This document shows, piece by piece, positions 11,841 to 24,900 of a stretch of DNA of 64,000 nucleotides. The translations under genes were made by a program, and so were the position numbers. The stretch is from positions 10,635,219-10,699,218 of the forward strand of contig JABAKD010000014.1 in assembly GCA_012845835.1 (NCBI GenBank), in the 5' to 3' direction. Source of the DNA: Undaria pinnatifida (taxonomy: Eukaryota; Sar; Phaeophyceae; Laminariales; Alariaceae). Under the pieces are notes generated by a model. It saw nothing but the letters and a program-made list of their open reading frames with translations. It did not search any database and was not told the DNA's origin. The first letter of the stretch is position 1. Each line of letters opens with the position of its first letter.

Positions 11841-12187
11841 CACGCGCGCTACGATGGGTGTAGCGATTTTTTGCGAAGCTATTTTGCGACTGGAAACCCG
11901 TTTTGGGGGACAAATTTGCTTGAAGGTAATATAGGGAGGGGCTTCGGGGCTCTAAAGGGGTTGGCTGGTGAGACTACCCCCCCACTCAAGCGAGGAGCCA
12001 CGAACATCGTTGAGATACCGTTTTTCTTTTCGCCGTGCTAGGTAATCTTCGTTGTGTATCTTGGCCGGGAGATTTCACTGCGGTGCGCTTTTAGAGTTGT
12101 TGGAAGTCAAGTCAGGTTTTCGATGAGATAAGATAGACTCCGTAATTGCGGAGTCTCAGAAAGAATGTGTGCTACCCGTAGCACGCG
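11841..12187. mobile_element. Short inverted-repeat element, family B copy 1
   Basis: The ends CACGCGCGCTACGATGGG and CTACCCGTAGCACGCG are inverted copies of each other. The interior is non-coding. The same termini recur at 20141-20430, 60563-60824 and in part near 43786, which defines a MITE-like family. Confidence 0.6.
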
Positions 12188-12317
12188 TTTTCGATCAACA
12201 ACGCAATGTTTGGCCGCTTGTGCGCTTGGCGAAGCTCTAGAGCCGTTGGAAATATACTCTTGTCGGTGTTTTTGCCGATGCCCCTGGCGTAGGCTACGTT
12301 GTTATATAGTTGATATA

Positions 12318-12805
12318 GTAGTACATAACCATAGTATTATATATGGTATTTTACCTGGAACAGTATTATATAGTACCATTATGTAGCATTATACGTAGTA
12401 TCACCTAGTAGTATATAGTATAACCTAGTATTGTATAGTCTTGTATAATTTTTCATAGTATTTCATAGTATTTCATAGTATTATAGTATATAGTATAACC
12501 TAGCATTATCGTCCTACATAATATTCTCAGTATTTTATCGTATTTCATAGTATTATAGTATTATAATATAACCTAGTCTTATACAGTTGTATAATATTTC
12601 ATAGTATTTCATAGTATTGCATAGTATTATAGTATATAGTATAAACTAGTATTATATAGTATTATACAGTATTTCATACGAAGTATAACAGTATTTCATA
12701 ATATTATATTTAGCATGTAGTATAAACTAGTATTATATTCTATAGTATTATATAGTATTTTATAATATTTCACAGTATTTCATAGTATTTTATACCTGGT
12801 AGTAT
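12318..12805. repeat. AT-rich satellite (TAGTATTATA / TTTCATAGTA units)
   Basis: Nearly 500 bases of variable 9-11 bp units such as TTTCATAGTA and TATAGTATTA. No coding content. It lies inside the putative intron 2. The following 12850-13400 has one long plus ORF (12857-13357) without recognisable protein character. Confidence 0.88.
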
Positions 12806-13519
12806 TATACCCCTACTGCCACCACCGTTTAGGCCTCTCGTGCGAGAGGAAAGGTTGTGTACCTAGGTCCTCACTCTAAACCGTACATGAAAAGAAATGC
12901 TTTCGGGGGCGACGTGGCATACTTGGTAACGCTTCCTCGATGGCGGCAGAAAACGCGATTCCGCGAAGCACAAAGCAGAAGATGGGGTAGCACACTCGCG
13001 CAGGTAGCTCCATGCTGCCGCAAAGAGAAGCCCCAAAACGACCCCCTAGCGCGATCTATGTCCCTTTTTCTTTCTCTTCTTCTTTCAGCCTATTGGGACT
13101 CGTGTATACCGATCAAACAAATGATGAGTGCGGTCTTATATCCAAGCCATGCTGGTAGTAGGATGAAATCCAAAATAAAAAATGGGGAAGGAAAACATGT
13201 CCCCGTTTGTGGTTTAGCTTTTCTATTTGATAATATGTTGTCGTTGCCAGGTGTGCGCCGTACAAAGCACCTCACACGAAAACAGTCGTCCCTCCGGAGA
13301 GCTCCACCGAACAGTAGAGATGATTCCCGTTGTTGTTATTCTTTTCATTTTTTTTGACAATAGATCTCCGTAGCAGTAAAAGTGTGCAGTAGTTCGGGTG
13401 ATGTAGTGGGGCGTGAAAGAGGCCGTATGGATAAGGTGGTCGCACGAGAAAAGGCGGCCACAATCGGCTTATCACGACAGAAACGCGAATCGGGCGGCTA
13501 CCGCACCATGTAGCACCGG

Positions 13520-15390
13520 ACTTTATACAAGGCGATGGCCGCCCTATTCAGGGCGGTTACCGCCCTATCCACGGCCCACATTCGACTCCACATCAGTACA
13601 AAACCTCGCTCTGGTGCTGCTCCTGGGCGAGGTATGGACAGCGTCACACCCTTACCGCCTTACTGTTGTGCGGAGAGGACTCGTCGCACAGCTATATATT
13701 CATTACAGAACTCCAACCTATTCTACGGTACCGTACTATTGGCTAGAGTAATGCATTATAGTCCCCCACAGTGCCCTCCCCTTGCCCTTGTTGAAGTCAA
13801 CACAATTGCCTCATGTCTGCCTATTGCACCGGCTTGGCGGCGTGCGCCTTGATGGACGATATCCTGGCCTTCTGCAGAGAGAAGAAGAGGCATCGCCATT
13901 GCCGCACGCCTCCGCCGCGCTCTCCAGAGAAATGAAGTGCGACGAAAGTTCCACGCAGGGTGGGGGGGCACCGCCCCCGCGCGCCGTCGTACCATCACCG
14001 CTATCCTCAATATCGTTAACGTTCACCTCGTTGACGTGAGTACTGCTAAACATGTCCGTCATCTTGTCTACCGCATCGAGTCGCGGCGCCCGCGCACCTC
14101 CGCCGCGCTCTCCAGAGGAACGAGGTGCAACGAGAGTTCCACGTAGGGCGGGTGGGCACCACCACCGCTCTCCGTCATATCGTCATAGCAGTCATCGATC
14201 TCGTCAACGTTTACTTCGTTGACGTGAGCGCTGTCCAACGTTTCCGTCATCAAGGTCTATCGCATCGAGTTGCGACGCGGTAGACGAGACGACGGATGCG
14301 TTGGACAGCACTCACGTTAACGAGGTGAACGTTGACGAGATCGAAGACAGCTATGATGACACGACGGAGCTCGGGGGCGGTGCCCCCCCGCCCTACGGGG
14401 AAATTTCGCAGCACAACGCTTCTCTTAGAGAACGCGACGGAGGCGTGCGGCAAAGGCAATGCCTCCTAGTGTTCCACGCAGGGCAAGGAGGCACCGCCCC
14501 CGCTTTGCGTCGCATCATCATAGCTGCCCTCGATCTCGTCAAATTTCACCTCGTTGAGGTGAGTGCTGTTCAACGTTTTTGTCATCTCGTCTACCATCGA
14601 GCCGCAACGCGGTAGACGGGATGGTGGAAACGTTGGACAGCACTCACTTCTTCAACGAGGTGAAGGTAGACTAGATTGAGGACACTGGTGATGACACCGC
14701 GGAGAGCGGGGGCGGTGCCCCCCCGCCCTACGTGGAACTTTCGTCGCACTTCGTGTCTCTGGAGAGCGCGGCGGAGGCGTGCGGCAATGGCGATGCCTCT
14801 TCTTCTCTGCAGAAGACCAGAATGTCGTACATCAAAGCGCATGCCGCTAAGCCAGTGCAACAGGCAGACATGAGGCAATTGTGTTGACTGCAACAAGGGC
14901 AACCTTGGGGGGGGGCACTACGGGATCAATAGCGCATTGCACTAGCCAGTAGTACGGTACCGTAGTATAGGTTGGAGCTCTGCTCTGATTGTGTAGCTTT
15001 GCGACGAGTCTTCTTCGTTCAACAGTACGGCAGTGTGTGTCTTCAGCGGGTGGTGTGCATCGTCAGCAGGCTCTGCCGCCCGCGACTCAAACAATGTTAT
15101 CCTCCGTAACATACAAAGTGTGTGTGCACGTGTTTGCTCTGCTGTGCTATTGCGTGTGTTTGGCATCCCACATGTTCACTGGGTTCAGCACTGGCACTGC
15201 TGTAATGCTGTAAATTTCTTATCCGAAACGCGTATCTCCCTTCGTCCGGCACTCGGGGTCATATTTGGGGTCAGGAACACTCTGTGATGTACAACAACAC
15301 TCTGCATTTACTCAATAGCGCGGTTGCCGCCTGTTGTGGCGGCCGACCGCCCTATCGCTAATAGGGCGGTTTTCGAGATAGGCCGGTCGA
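13520..15390. mobile_element. Foldback element with long inverted arms
   Basis: The sequence from about 13640 to 14275 is repeated in inverted order from about 14277 to 15040. For example, a block containing AATTGCCTCATGTCTGCC at 13805 pairs with its reverse complement near 14862-14879. Each arm also holds two direct sub-units. Outside the arms both flanks carry ACCGCCCTAT motifs (near 13541-13570 and 15345-15375), so the true ends may extend to about 13400 and 15410. Nothing resembling a transposase is present. Short ORFs with complementary frames are palindromic shadows. Confidence 0.78.
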
Positions 15391-15761
15391 AATTTTGGTG
15401 CACTACACCGTCTTATTCAAGTTCTACCACTGTATTACCATGCTGGGTGCATGTCGTACAGCTGTTTTCATTGCGGTGAGAACACCCTCCCCTGCCCCAA
15501 GGGGCCCTGGTTATTGCGCGCGGCCGATGCTGAAAGCATCATTTTGTTGTCGGCAATGTTTTCCCTCTGAGACCCCTCAAAGTGATCAATGGTTCGAGTA
15601 GCCCTTGCCAAGTATCAATCCTCCTCAGAACAAAGTCGCTCGCTCACCCCTTCGAGACGACGGTTTATGGTGCCCTTGTGAATGTAAACGCGATTTTGTT
15701 TTGCAACTGCCCCCCCCCCTCTGTACCCACCACTGCGTGGCCGACACAACGACGACGGAAG

Positions 15762-15919
15762 GCGACGGGTGCGGCGACAGACGGAGACGACGAGGGTCGA
15801 TTTCGGCATTTGGCCTTCAAAGATGAGGAGGGCCGGGTGAGGGACGGGACCGATACCTATATTCCAGGTCATGCTGGCCTAGGTCGCGAGCTAAAGCGGT
15901 TGAGGACCGAACGTGACAG
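15762..15919 (+). CDS. Exon 3 of the giant gene
   Basis: Fifty-two codons plus two bases; includes FKDEEGRVRDGTDTYIPGHA and GRELKRLRTERDR. The end is charged and probably helical. The acceptor follows a pyrimidine-rich run ending ACGGAAG; an alternative acceptor is at 15780. The donor is GTTAGT in phase 2, and its AG joins with the A of exon 4 to make Arg. Confidence 0.7.
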
Positions 15920-18900
15920 GTTAGTCCCGGCATCAAGCCATAATTAACGCAGGGTAAGTATGTGTCTAGCCTTCAGCGGTTTTTGCGAACATAAACGCGG
16001 CTGAGGGGGGCGTGGTCGCACGGGCTAGGGGACGCGACTGGTGCCGCAATGAAAGGCACAAACGCCTATTAGTAGGGTATTTGCGGGATGCCAAATTTGG
16101 TTGTGTAGGAACGCCTTAATAAGAGCATTGAAACCCACGAATGTCATAACCCCAAGGTCAGCAAAACGAAAACGAGCCACAACGGCATTTCTAAAAGCTA
16201 CTTTTCCGCCGATTAGGTTTTGGCCTTGGACTAAAACGTTCCTCGGTTTATATAACATTTATTTTATATTTTCCTACCCAAACAAATTTGCCATCCCCCC
16301 CAAAAAACTAGCGTTGGGAGCTTCGGGTCTGTGAAGACGATACTAGCAGAAAACATTACACTCAGAGGGCTTCGCTATCCACTCCCAGCAAGCCACCACC
16401 TTTTTCGTTCGGCGACAACACGTCTTATTCGTTGATTTTTCTCTCCTTAAGTTCAGTATGCTCAGCTTGGTTGTAATCGAAAAGGCACAGGGGGAGGCGT
16501 CCTGTGACCGTCAAACGAACAACAAATCTGCTAACATGTGGTAAAAAAAAGCTCGAGCTGTCAGATAGAGAATCTCGAACCTCATTGACACTCAAGTGTG
16601 CGAGCTGCGCGTGACACGTTATCGTCATCTCCTCCATTTCAATGTGGTCAGATTGGTTAGAATCGACGAAGCGCAGGGAGAAGCATATTGTGGCGCACAG
16701 CAAGAAAACGTTGTGCCAATACGTACTTCGGATGACTTTTTTTTTCGTGTCCTCAAATGTAACAATCCCCAATTCGGACGAATCACGATCTAGACCTACA
16801 ATAGATCCTGTTATATTTCTGCCGTTATGATGTTTTGTACCGCGTCCGTGCAGTAGTTTCACCAGGGTGCTTGGATACTAGCAGCGTGCTTGCATGTGAG
16901 CCCATCAGTGTCCCCGGCGTAACTCCGGTAATAGCTGGGGTCTGTACTGCACCATCAACGATACGTTGCGTTTATTATGTCGTAAGGCTGGCACCAGCAC
17001 CATACGGCGCACAACCAAGACTGCCGTCGGAGATACTGACGATCCAATACAGAAAATGTGTGCTAAGTCATGCAGATCATCTGTCTTCTGCCCATCAACG
17101 TGATCCGTAGGTCATGCAGATCATTTGTGCAAAGAATATTTCTGCCCTGAAATACACACAGTAGATCATGAATGGAGATATGATTAGTCAGACGTGCGCA
17201 GCCTTCTCAGGTTGGCTGCCATCGAAAACGCGCTGCGGGAGGCGTGTTGTGGCGAGAAACGATAATAGTTCGCACTAACACGCACCTGGTACATAGAATT
17301 AGTTCATGTTTGTCTCCTCGTTTGTTTTTTTTGTTTTCAGACAGACCAGCATCTGAAACGCGCAAACTCAGAGGGTTCCGCCTTCACATTCCCACCGACC
17401 CAACCCTCGGCACTCTTCTCTTTTTCCCGCTGTATGTACTGTACGTACCTGGTACGTACGTACGCTGGTTTACGGTTTCATGTTTATGAATTATCTGATG
17501 TACGATTAGCTTGAAATTGATGTGTATACCGCTTTGATTTGTTTTGTTTTTTTGTCCTTGGCTACCCTTCCACTCCAATGGTTGGAGGTTCTTGTGTGAC
17601 CAGACCACGGACTAGATTGTAGTGACGGGTTAACGTGACAACAGCGTATTCCTCAATCTTTCCTCTTCTCATTTATGTACTTCTCAGATTGGCTAGCATC
17701 GAAAATGCGCAGAGAGAGGCGTGCTGCGGCGCGAAACGAGAAGAATTCCTCCGCTTTACACGGCGGAAGTGGCTCGCGTCGGATCTAGCCGCCGAAAAAT
17801 TGCAAAGGGTTTTTCGCGGCCATATTGGGAGGCGAAGGGCGGAACTAGTCGCGGAGGTTCGGCGGCTTAACGGGCAGGCTCGTGCAGAATGGATTGAGGT
17901 AAGCTTTAGTCGGAAACGCTACACCAAGCCGATGCTGGCGGGACGTTTTACGAGATTTTTCGGACTCCTGAAGGGCACAGAAAGCGTCGTCTGGCTTATT
18001 CTAAGTAAGCAATTTGTCAAGTTTTAGGCAAAGGTCCTGCCGGAAAGGCGGCCTGATAAATATCGGAGGGCGGGACTAGACGCGTAGGTTCGGCTGCACA
18101 TCGGAATGGCCCGTGCGGAGTGGGCTGATGCAAGTTTTAGGCCGAAACTCTACACCTAACTTCTGTTGGCGGGTCGGAATAACTTCTTGAGTTACTGGTG
18201 GGGCGGAAACGCTGCATCAAGTTGATGTTGGCGGGGCATTGCACGAGCTGTTAGATACTCCTGACACAACCATGTAGGAAGCTGCGCAATGTTATATGTA
18301 TGCGATAAATCAAGTTCTACACCAAGCTGGTGTGAGCGGGTTTGAAGCGCACAGAAAGCTGCACAATGTAAGCAAGCGAATAAATCAAGTTGTAGGCAAT
18401 GATCCTGCCGATAAAGCGTTCTGAATGCTAGCGAAGGGCGGGACTAGCGGGCGAAGGGCGGGTGGGGGTAAGTTTTAGGCGAAAACGCTACACCAAACTG
18501 ATGCTGGCGGGTCGGAATGGGTGGAGGCAACATTTTGGTGAAAATTATACATCAAATTAATGTTGCCGGGACGGTGCACGAGCTAATACATACTGGGTAC
18601 GCCTGAAGCGCAAACATCTGTGCAGTATGACATAATTAAACGATGACGTCAGTTGTACCTGGTAGACATTAATCCAACCGAAAAGACCTTCCGAAGGGCG
18701 CGAATAGGCGCGGAGGGTCGGCCACTTGCAGGACAGGCTCGTGCGGAATCGTTGACGTGAATTCGGAGGAAGCGGGTCGATGCACGAGCTGTTATATACT
18801 CCTGAAGCGCAGACGTATGTGCCGTATGATATACTTGAACGACGAATTCGGCTGTAGGTATCAATTCAACCGAAATGACGCCCTGAGGGGTGCGAATAGC

Positions 18901-21900
18901 CGCGGAGGATTAGCGGCGTAAAAGACAGGCTCGTGCAGAATGGCCAACGTGAGTCCGGAGGAAACGCTACGCCAAGGTGATGGTGACGGGTCGGTGCCCG
19001 AGCTGCAGTCTCCAAAACCCGCAGAAAATACAACAAAAAGTAGACGATACGTCAAGTTGTAGGAGAGCCATCAAGTTTTATGAGAGCCATCGTTGTCCCA
19101 TCTGTTGCGATCGAAATAACCACAGGTGCGCGACCACAACCGAGGCGAAGCGTGGTACTTCAACCCCCTGACTGGGATAAGCCAGTGGGATAGACCGGAC
19201 TCCCTTCTCGGCACCATGACGCCTTCGGAAAAGGCGAGCAACAAGCATGCGCAGGGATTACTAGCACAGGGTCCATTCTAAGGGCTCCGCTCAAAGAGCT
19301 TTTCGAGTGAAAACAAGCGTGCATAGGGGGTGTATACCGATTGCCCGAAGCGTATTCGTTCGAAATCGTTTGTCCAAGACCTTTTCGGGCGCAGACTTTG
19401 GATCCGGTCAATTTGTTTTAGGCTCGAGTTTTCCGAAGTATGTTTCAGATCCGCTTGGATATTTTAGCCTCATTTTTTTGTTTCTCGAACGAGTCATCCC
19501 TCTATAGTGCTGTAGGGGTTGTCCTGTGCTGCTATTAATCTATTAATAGGGCTAAACTTTTCCAACCTTATGACCTCTATAGTGCGGTTGAGCTCCCTCA
19601 AGTGTGGAACTATCGGTTGGTATGATAAAATTTTACGCGTAAGTTTGTTTTAGGACTAGGCTCATACAAACGTTCGTCGGGTTGCGCGAATGGATGTCTT
19701 CGGAGTCATGTTTCGGGTGTGTATCGAGCTCCTCATGTTAGGAGCTCAGCAAATTCTTAGAATATGCTGCACCTCTTGCCGTGGGATGAGTCGTTCGCCA
19801 AAAAAAGGTATAGCGCTCCTCACGCGAGGAGTCTGAGAAGAAACAGGGGTTGCCCTGCTGCAGCATGCGCCTATTGTGGCTGTTGTAACTTAATACTGTT
19901 ATAATACTGTTATAATGCTGTTGTACTACAGTTATTATACTGCTATAATACTGCTATAATACTGTTATAATACTGTTATAATACTGTTACAATACTGTTA
20001 TAATACTGTTACAATACTGTTATAATACTGTTATAATACTGTTATAATACTGTTATAATACTGTTACAATACTGTTGTAATACTGTTGTAATACTGTTGT
20101 AATACTGTTGTAATACTGTTGTAACACTACCTATGGTATAGACGCGTGCTACGATGGAAGTAGTAGCAGTTTTGGCCTTGAAAAGAAATGTTTTCTGAAC
20201 GACGGGGCTCCTTAAACCAAAATCGTCGGAAAAAAATAAACAATAGGTCAAATTTGCTTTTGCATTACTTTAGTTGTATACACGGGCCATGGGATTTTTC
20301 ATCCGTATTCATCCGGTAGCAGTTTTTTTTTCATCTATAAATCATTTTGTTGGGAGGGATCATGTCTTAAGCTCCGAAAGTGAGGAATCTCAGAAAAAAA
20401 AATGGTGCAACTCTATCGTAGCACGCGTCTATAAGGCTTAGCGTCTATAAGGCTTAGCGTCTATAAGGCTTAGCGTGGGCAGGTAATTGGTCAACTTTTT
20501 GCAAGTGGTGAACCGGATTGATACCTCTAATTCGTTAAAAAAATGGCGTCGTCGTCAGGACATGAATTTTTGGGTCGTGGCTTCGAGTTCCACCACCCAC
20601 CAACAATAAACTTTTGCGACTTTCCTATGGTCGAACTTAAAGAATACTCTCTCCGGTATCCCCAGGAAATGGAACCGCGTGGATATTGACACGTCCGCCC
20701 GTATATCCGGCCGACCTGCTACCCCGCCGTTCCAGGGGGGGAGAGCGTTACAAGGCTTCGTTTGGGCAGGCAGTTGGTTAACCTTTTGCAAGTGGTCAAA
20801 CGGACTAATACCCTCTAGGTCCTTAACAATACAACATTGTGCGCCATACAGTTACGACACATATCCCCGTGCTTGTCCATTCTGCAGGTAAGGACGCTCC
20901 CCGCGTTAGAACCACGCTCTCCCTCCAAGAAACGCCCACTCCGAACAGACATCGAGGCCACGGCAGGAACTGAACTAGCATCTGCCGGGGAAGGAAAATA
21001 TGCGCCACCATCGTCCCAGCCGAGCAAAGGGTTACCGGGCACCTCTCCCATCAAGCCATCTACAGCAAAAGAATCGAGCCCAGGTGCTTCGGATGGCGGC
21101 ATCGATGCAGCAGCAGCAACGGCTCCGGCAGTGGCATGTACCGGCTCCAGTGTTGGCACGGTGAAGAAAGCGCCAGGCTTACCCCCTCTATCGAAGGGGG
21201 CAAGTCGACGCGTGCTGCCTGGGTCGTCTTCAAGAGAGTTTGCGCCTTCTTCTGGCCTAGGAGGTGAACTAGACGCGACCGACAGAGGGGGTGCGGGGGA
21301 GAAGAAACACCGAGATTGGCAGCACGCGTGGATAGAGGACGTGGGGGAAGAGGGGGAAGAGGAGGGTTTTCCGTTCTTGGTGGAGGACGAGGTGCTTGTG
21401 GACGACCGATTTGAGGTACAGTGGGAGACTTCCAACAGCACCGGCTAAATGTTGCCTCTGCTCTCGGAGCCATTCATCCCTCTATAGTGCGGTTGGGGTT
21501 GTCCTGTACTGCTATTAATCTACTAATAGGGCTAAAATTTTCTGACCTTTTGACCTCTGTAGTGCGGTTGACCTCCTCAAGAGTGCAACTATGTGAAAAG
21601 ATTACGAGAATTTTTCTTAGGACGGCCACATAGAAATGTTGGTCGGGTTGCGCGAACGAATGTCTTGGAAGGCATGTTTCGGGGGGGTGAAACATCGAGC
21701 TCCTCATGTTAGGAGCTCAGAAAAATCTCAGAAACTTATGCGGTACCCCTGCCGCGGGACGACCTTCATAACTCATTCACAGACCAATGCCACGACAGCG
21801 GGGTTGTGTTGTTTTTTTCGGCCTTTATTTGCCGTGGTCCGGGTCACTCGCGCGAGTGACAAGACCCCCTGTCCCTTTGGCGGTCTTAAGCTTGGGTGCT

Positions 21901-24900
21901 ATTTTAATTTAGCGACATGAATCCGCAATGCAATAGTTAGCCACACGCTGCGCCAAGCATGGCATGTAGTGTAAAGTCGTTTCGTCGGTGAGGTACAGAG
22001 TCACTGGTGCGAGTATGATAAGGTATGACGTGATAGCTTACACCAGGTAGTGAAAAGTGGGGAATGGGGGATTGACACCCCCCCACACTGTGTCCTTGGT
22101 CTACAATGCCGGTAAAACCTTGCGGAACGGCTGGAACAAATTGTGGCAACCCTATTTCCAATAGTGCCGGTGCCCCTCTATGCAGTTGGGCACTTTCTAT
22201 GGTGTTCACCCCTCGTTCAGGAGTCATGTTCCGACAGGGAGGCACCTCCTTTTTCTGGGGCGCCTCACGCGACCAGCTCTCTACCTCGCTCTAACAACGA
22301 AGGTGCAACCAATTGACCAACACCATGGCATTGGTATGCCCCTGTGGTGCTCTCGTGCGTCAAACGTCTGCCAATCGTTAGGTGTTTGGCTCCACATTCG
22401 GTGTTGATCTTCTGCGCTTACAAAAAGCCACCCAAGTGCGGAAACTGTATACATGAGACCGAGCTGTTGTAAGGCGTATCCTCTCGGTTGGGTAGTTGAG
22501 TAAACCTTTGGTTAGCATGCGGTGTTGACCATCTGTTCTCCCAGTTTTCAACCGCATGCGAAAGCCATATCCTCTAAGAAAACCGGTCTCAGTCTTCAGG
22601 TCACTCCCACGGTGATATCGTGCATCAACCTGACCAGAATATTCGAACCCCAGATTGAATTTTTAATAAAGAGATACTGTAACCACTGAGCTAGCAGTCA
22701 GCGAAGACTGCTAGCTCAGTGGTTGTGGCAGCGCTACTAACATGCGTGCAGCTCCGCATTCGACGTTGAATCTGTCCTCACAATAGCCGTCCATGTGCCC
22801 AAACCGCATACAACGTAGGAAACCTGTTTCGGTCTTTCGGTCGTGAAGAAAGGTGCTCTCGTGCCTCAAACTGATATACATGAGTAGTTGAGATAAACAG
22901 GTCCACATCGACTCCTTCGAATGCCAAATTAATGTCAAGGCTGGTAAGTGCTTCGAACGTGAAATTGTTTTTCAGTATGGATATTATTTTGGCAGGGTGT
23001 CGAACACAGTAAATAATTATTCCGATAACAATCCAGGGCAAATATGGAAGTCTAGACTGCTGTTGGCCTTATGTTCTCGCAGTAACCACCCGCGCACGCG
23101 TAAAACATGCTGTAGGAAACCGGTCTCGGTCTTGCCCGTCGAGAGGAGGAGGATAAAGAGGCGGCATCGGGCTCATCCGACGATTCCAAGAACAACGTCA
23201 ACGGCGCCAAGGGCTTCTTTCTTGCGGACGGAACGCCCAACATTCGCCTCCGAAGGTATTGTCGTCTACACAGTGGCTGGCGTCTTCAAGTTGGTTGTAG
23301 TTGAACAATTTGGTCGTATAGGTGGACGTCGTTACGCTGGCCGTGTCGTCGATACCTTGATGTTGGCAGTATGGTCGTCATATTGAAGTGTATCGTGCGG
23401 GCCAAAGTATTGAATATTATTGTAGGGTTGACGCCTTCATTTTTTTTCCCGTTGTTGACGTCCTAAACTTGATCGTATGGTCGACCTCTGGAGGTTGGTC
23501 GTGTGGTCGACGTATTAAAGTTCGTCGTGTGGTCAGCGTCTTGAATTTGGTCGTATGGTTGACTTATTGCAGTTGGTCCTACGATTCCAAGGACGACTCC
23601 AACGGTGCTAAAGGATTCTTTCTTGACAACGGAACGCCCAGCATTCGTCTCCGAAGGCTCGTCGTATATGTGGTCGACGTATCTCATTGCGTCGCATGGT
23701 CGGCTTTTTGAGGTTGTTCGTATGGTCGACGTGTTGAAGTCGGTCGTATGGTCGACGTCTTGAAGTTGGTCGTATGGTCGACGTATTGAAGCTGGTCGTA
23801 CTTGCGATCGACGTCTTCAATTTTTTTAAATGGGCAGCTTCCTGACTTCGATCGTATGGTATTGTGTTGAAGTTGGTCGTGTGGTCGACATCTTGAATCT
23901 GGTCACATGTTCGACGTATTGAAGTTGGAGTAGATCGTGTTTGTGGTCGAAATTTTCATTTTTGCGGTATGCGAGGCGTCCTGAATTCGATGTTATGGTC
24001 GACCACAAGCGATATTCTGCTGATATTGGCTAGTTCCACCGTTGAGGATCCCCACCAGAACGGATTTGGCCAAGTGGTGCTTTCCCTATCGAACCATGCG
24101 TCTAAAACCGGCGCCATCGCCACCGTCTTTCTCCCACTCAAACACCCCCCGCGTGCACACGGCGTCGCCTCTCTCTCCCTCCGAACAGAACCATCGCTAA
24201 GGCCTTAAGGGTGACAAAATTCGACTCCGTGTCCACCCTCCTCTCGGACTATACCGGTAGAAATCTAGCCGCTTCTACCTCCCAAGACTCACCTCAAACA
24301 GCGGCACCATCACGCATAGCACCAACGAAACGTGATGGACGTGCTACCGCACCTTCCCCCGGGAGTGGCAGCAGATGGACCAGAAAACGCACCCGTGTAA
24401 ATAACGCCGCGAAGGTGGTAGGAAATCCCGAAACTGGAGGGGTCGGTGGTGATAGAAACGCCTCATTTCCAACTGGAAAACTTGAAGGAGAAAAAAACCC
24501 GCCCCTATTCCCGTCATCAGCCGACGGCGGCAGGCGCAGGATGGTGTCCCTTATGACTGCCGCAGGCAAAAAAAGTGGAAGCGGTGGTGTCCGACGGGTT
24601 AAAACGGCGGGCATTAGCAAGAAGACGGGAGAGAAAGGGAGCATGTTGAAAGGACTCGCCATACGCGACTTGACCCCACCCGGGTTTCTACCCCCACCAG
24701 CCGAAGGTAACCCGCCACCACCAACAAATTGCGTCGGAGACAGGGATACCGCACATACAGGAACGCCTCCAAACGGGGGTGCCAGTGATGACTCTATCGG
24801 CGCAAAACAAGCTGGGGTGGGGGTGACCGTGTGTAAGGTTGGGATAGCGGAGGGTAAGGAGATAGAGACGGGGCGTGCTGCTGCTACCGCGGTCGCCGAA

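Noticed and set aside
20815-21441. Minus ORF of 208 codons
   Set aside because: Antisense shadow of exon 5, which has better splice and phase support.
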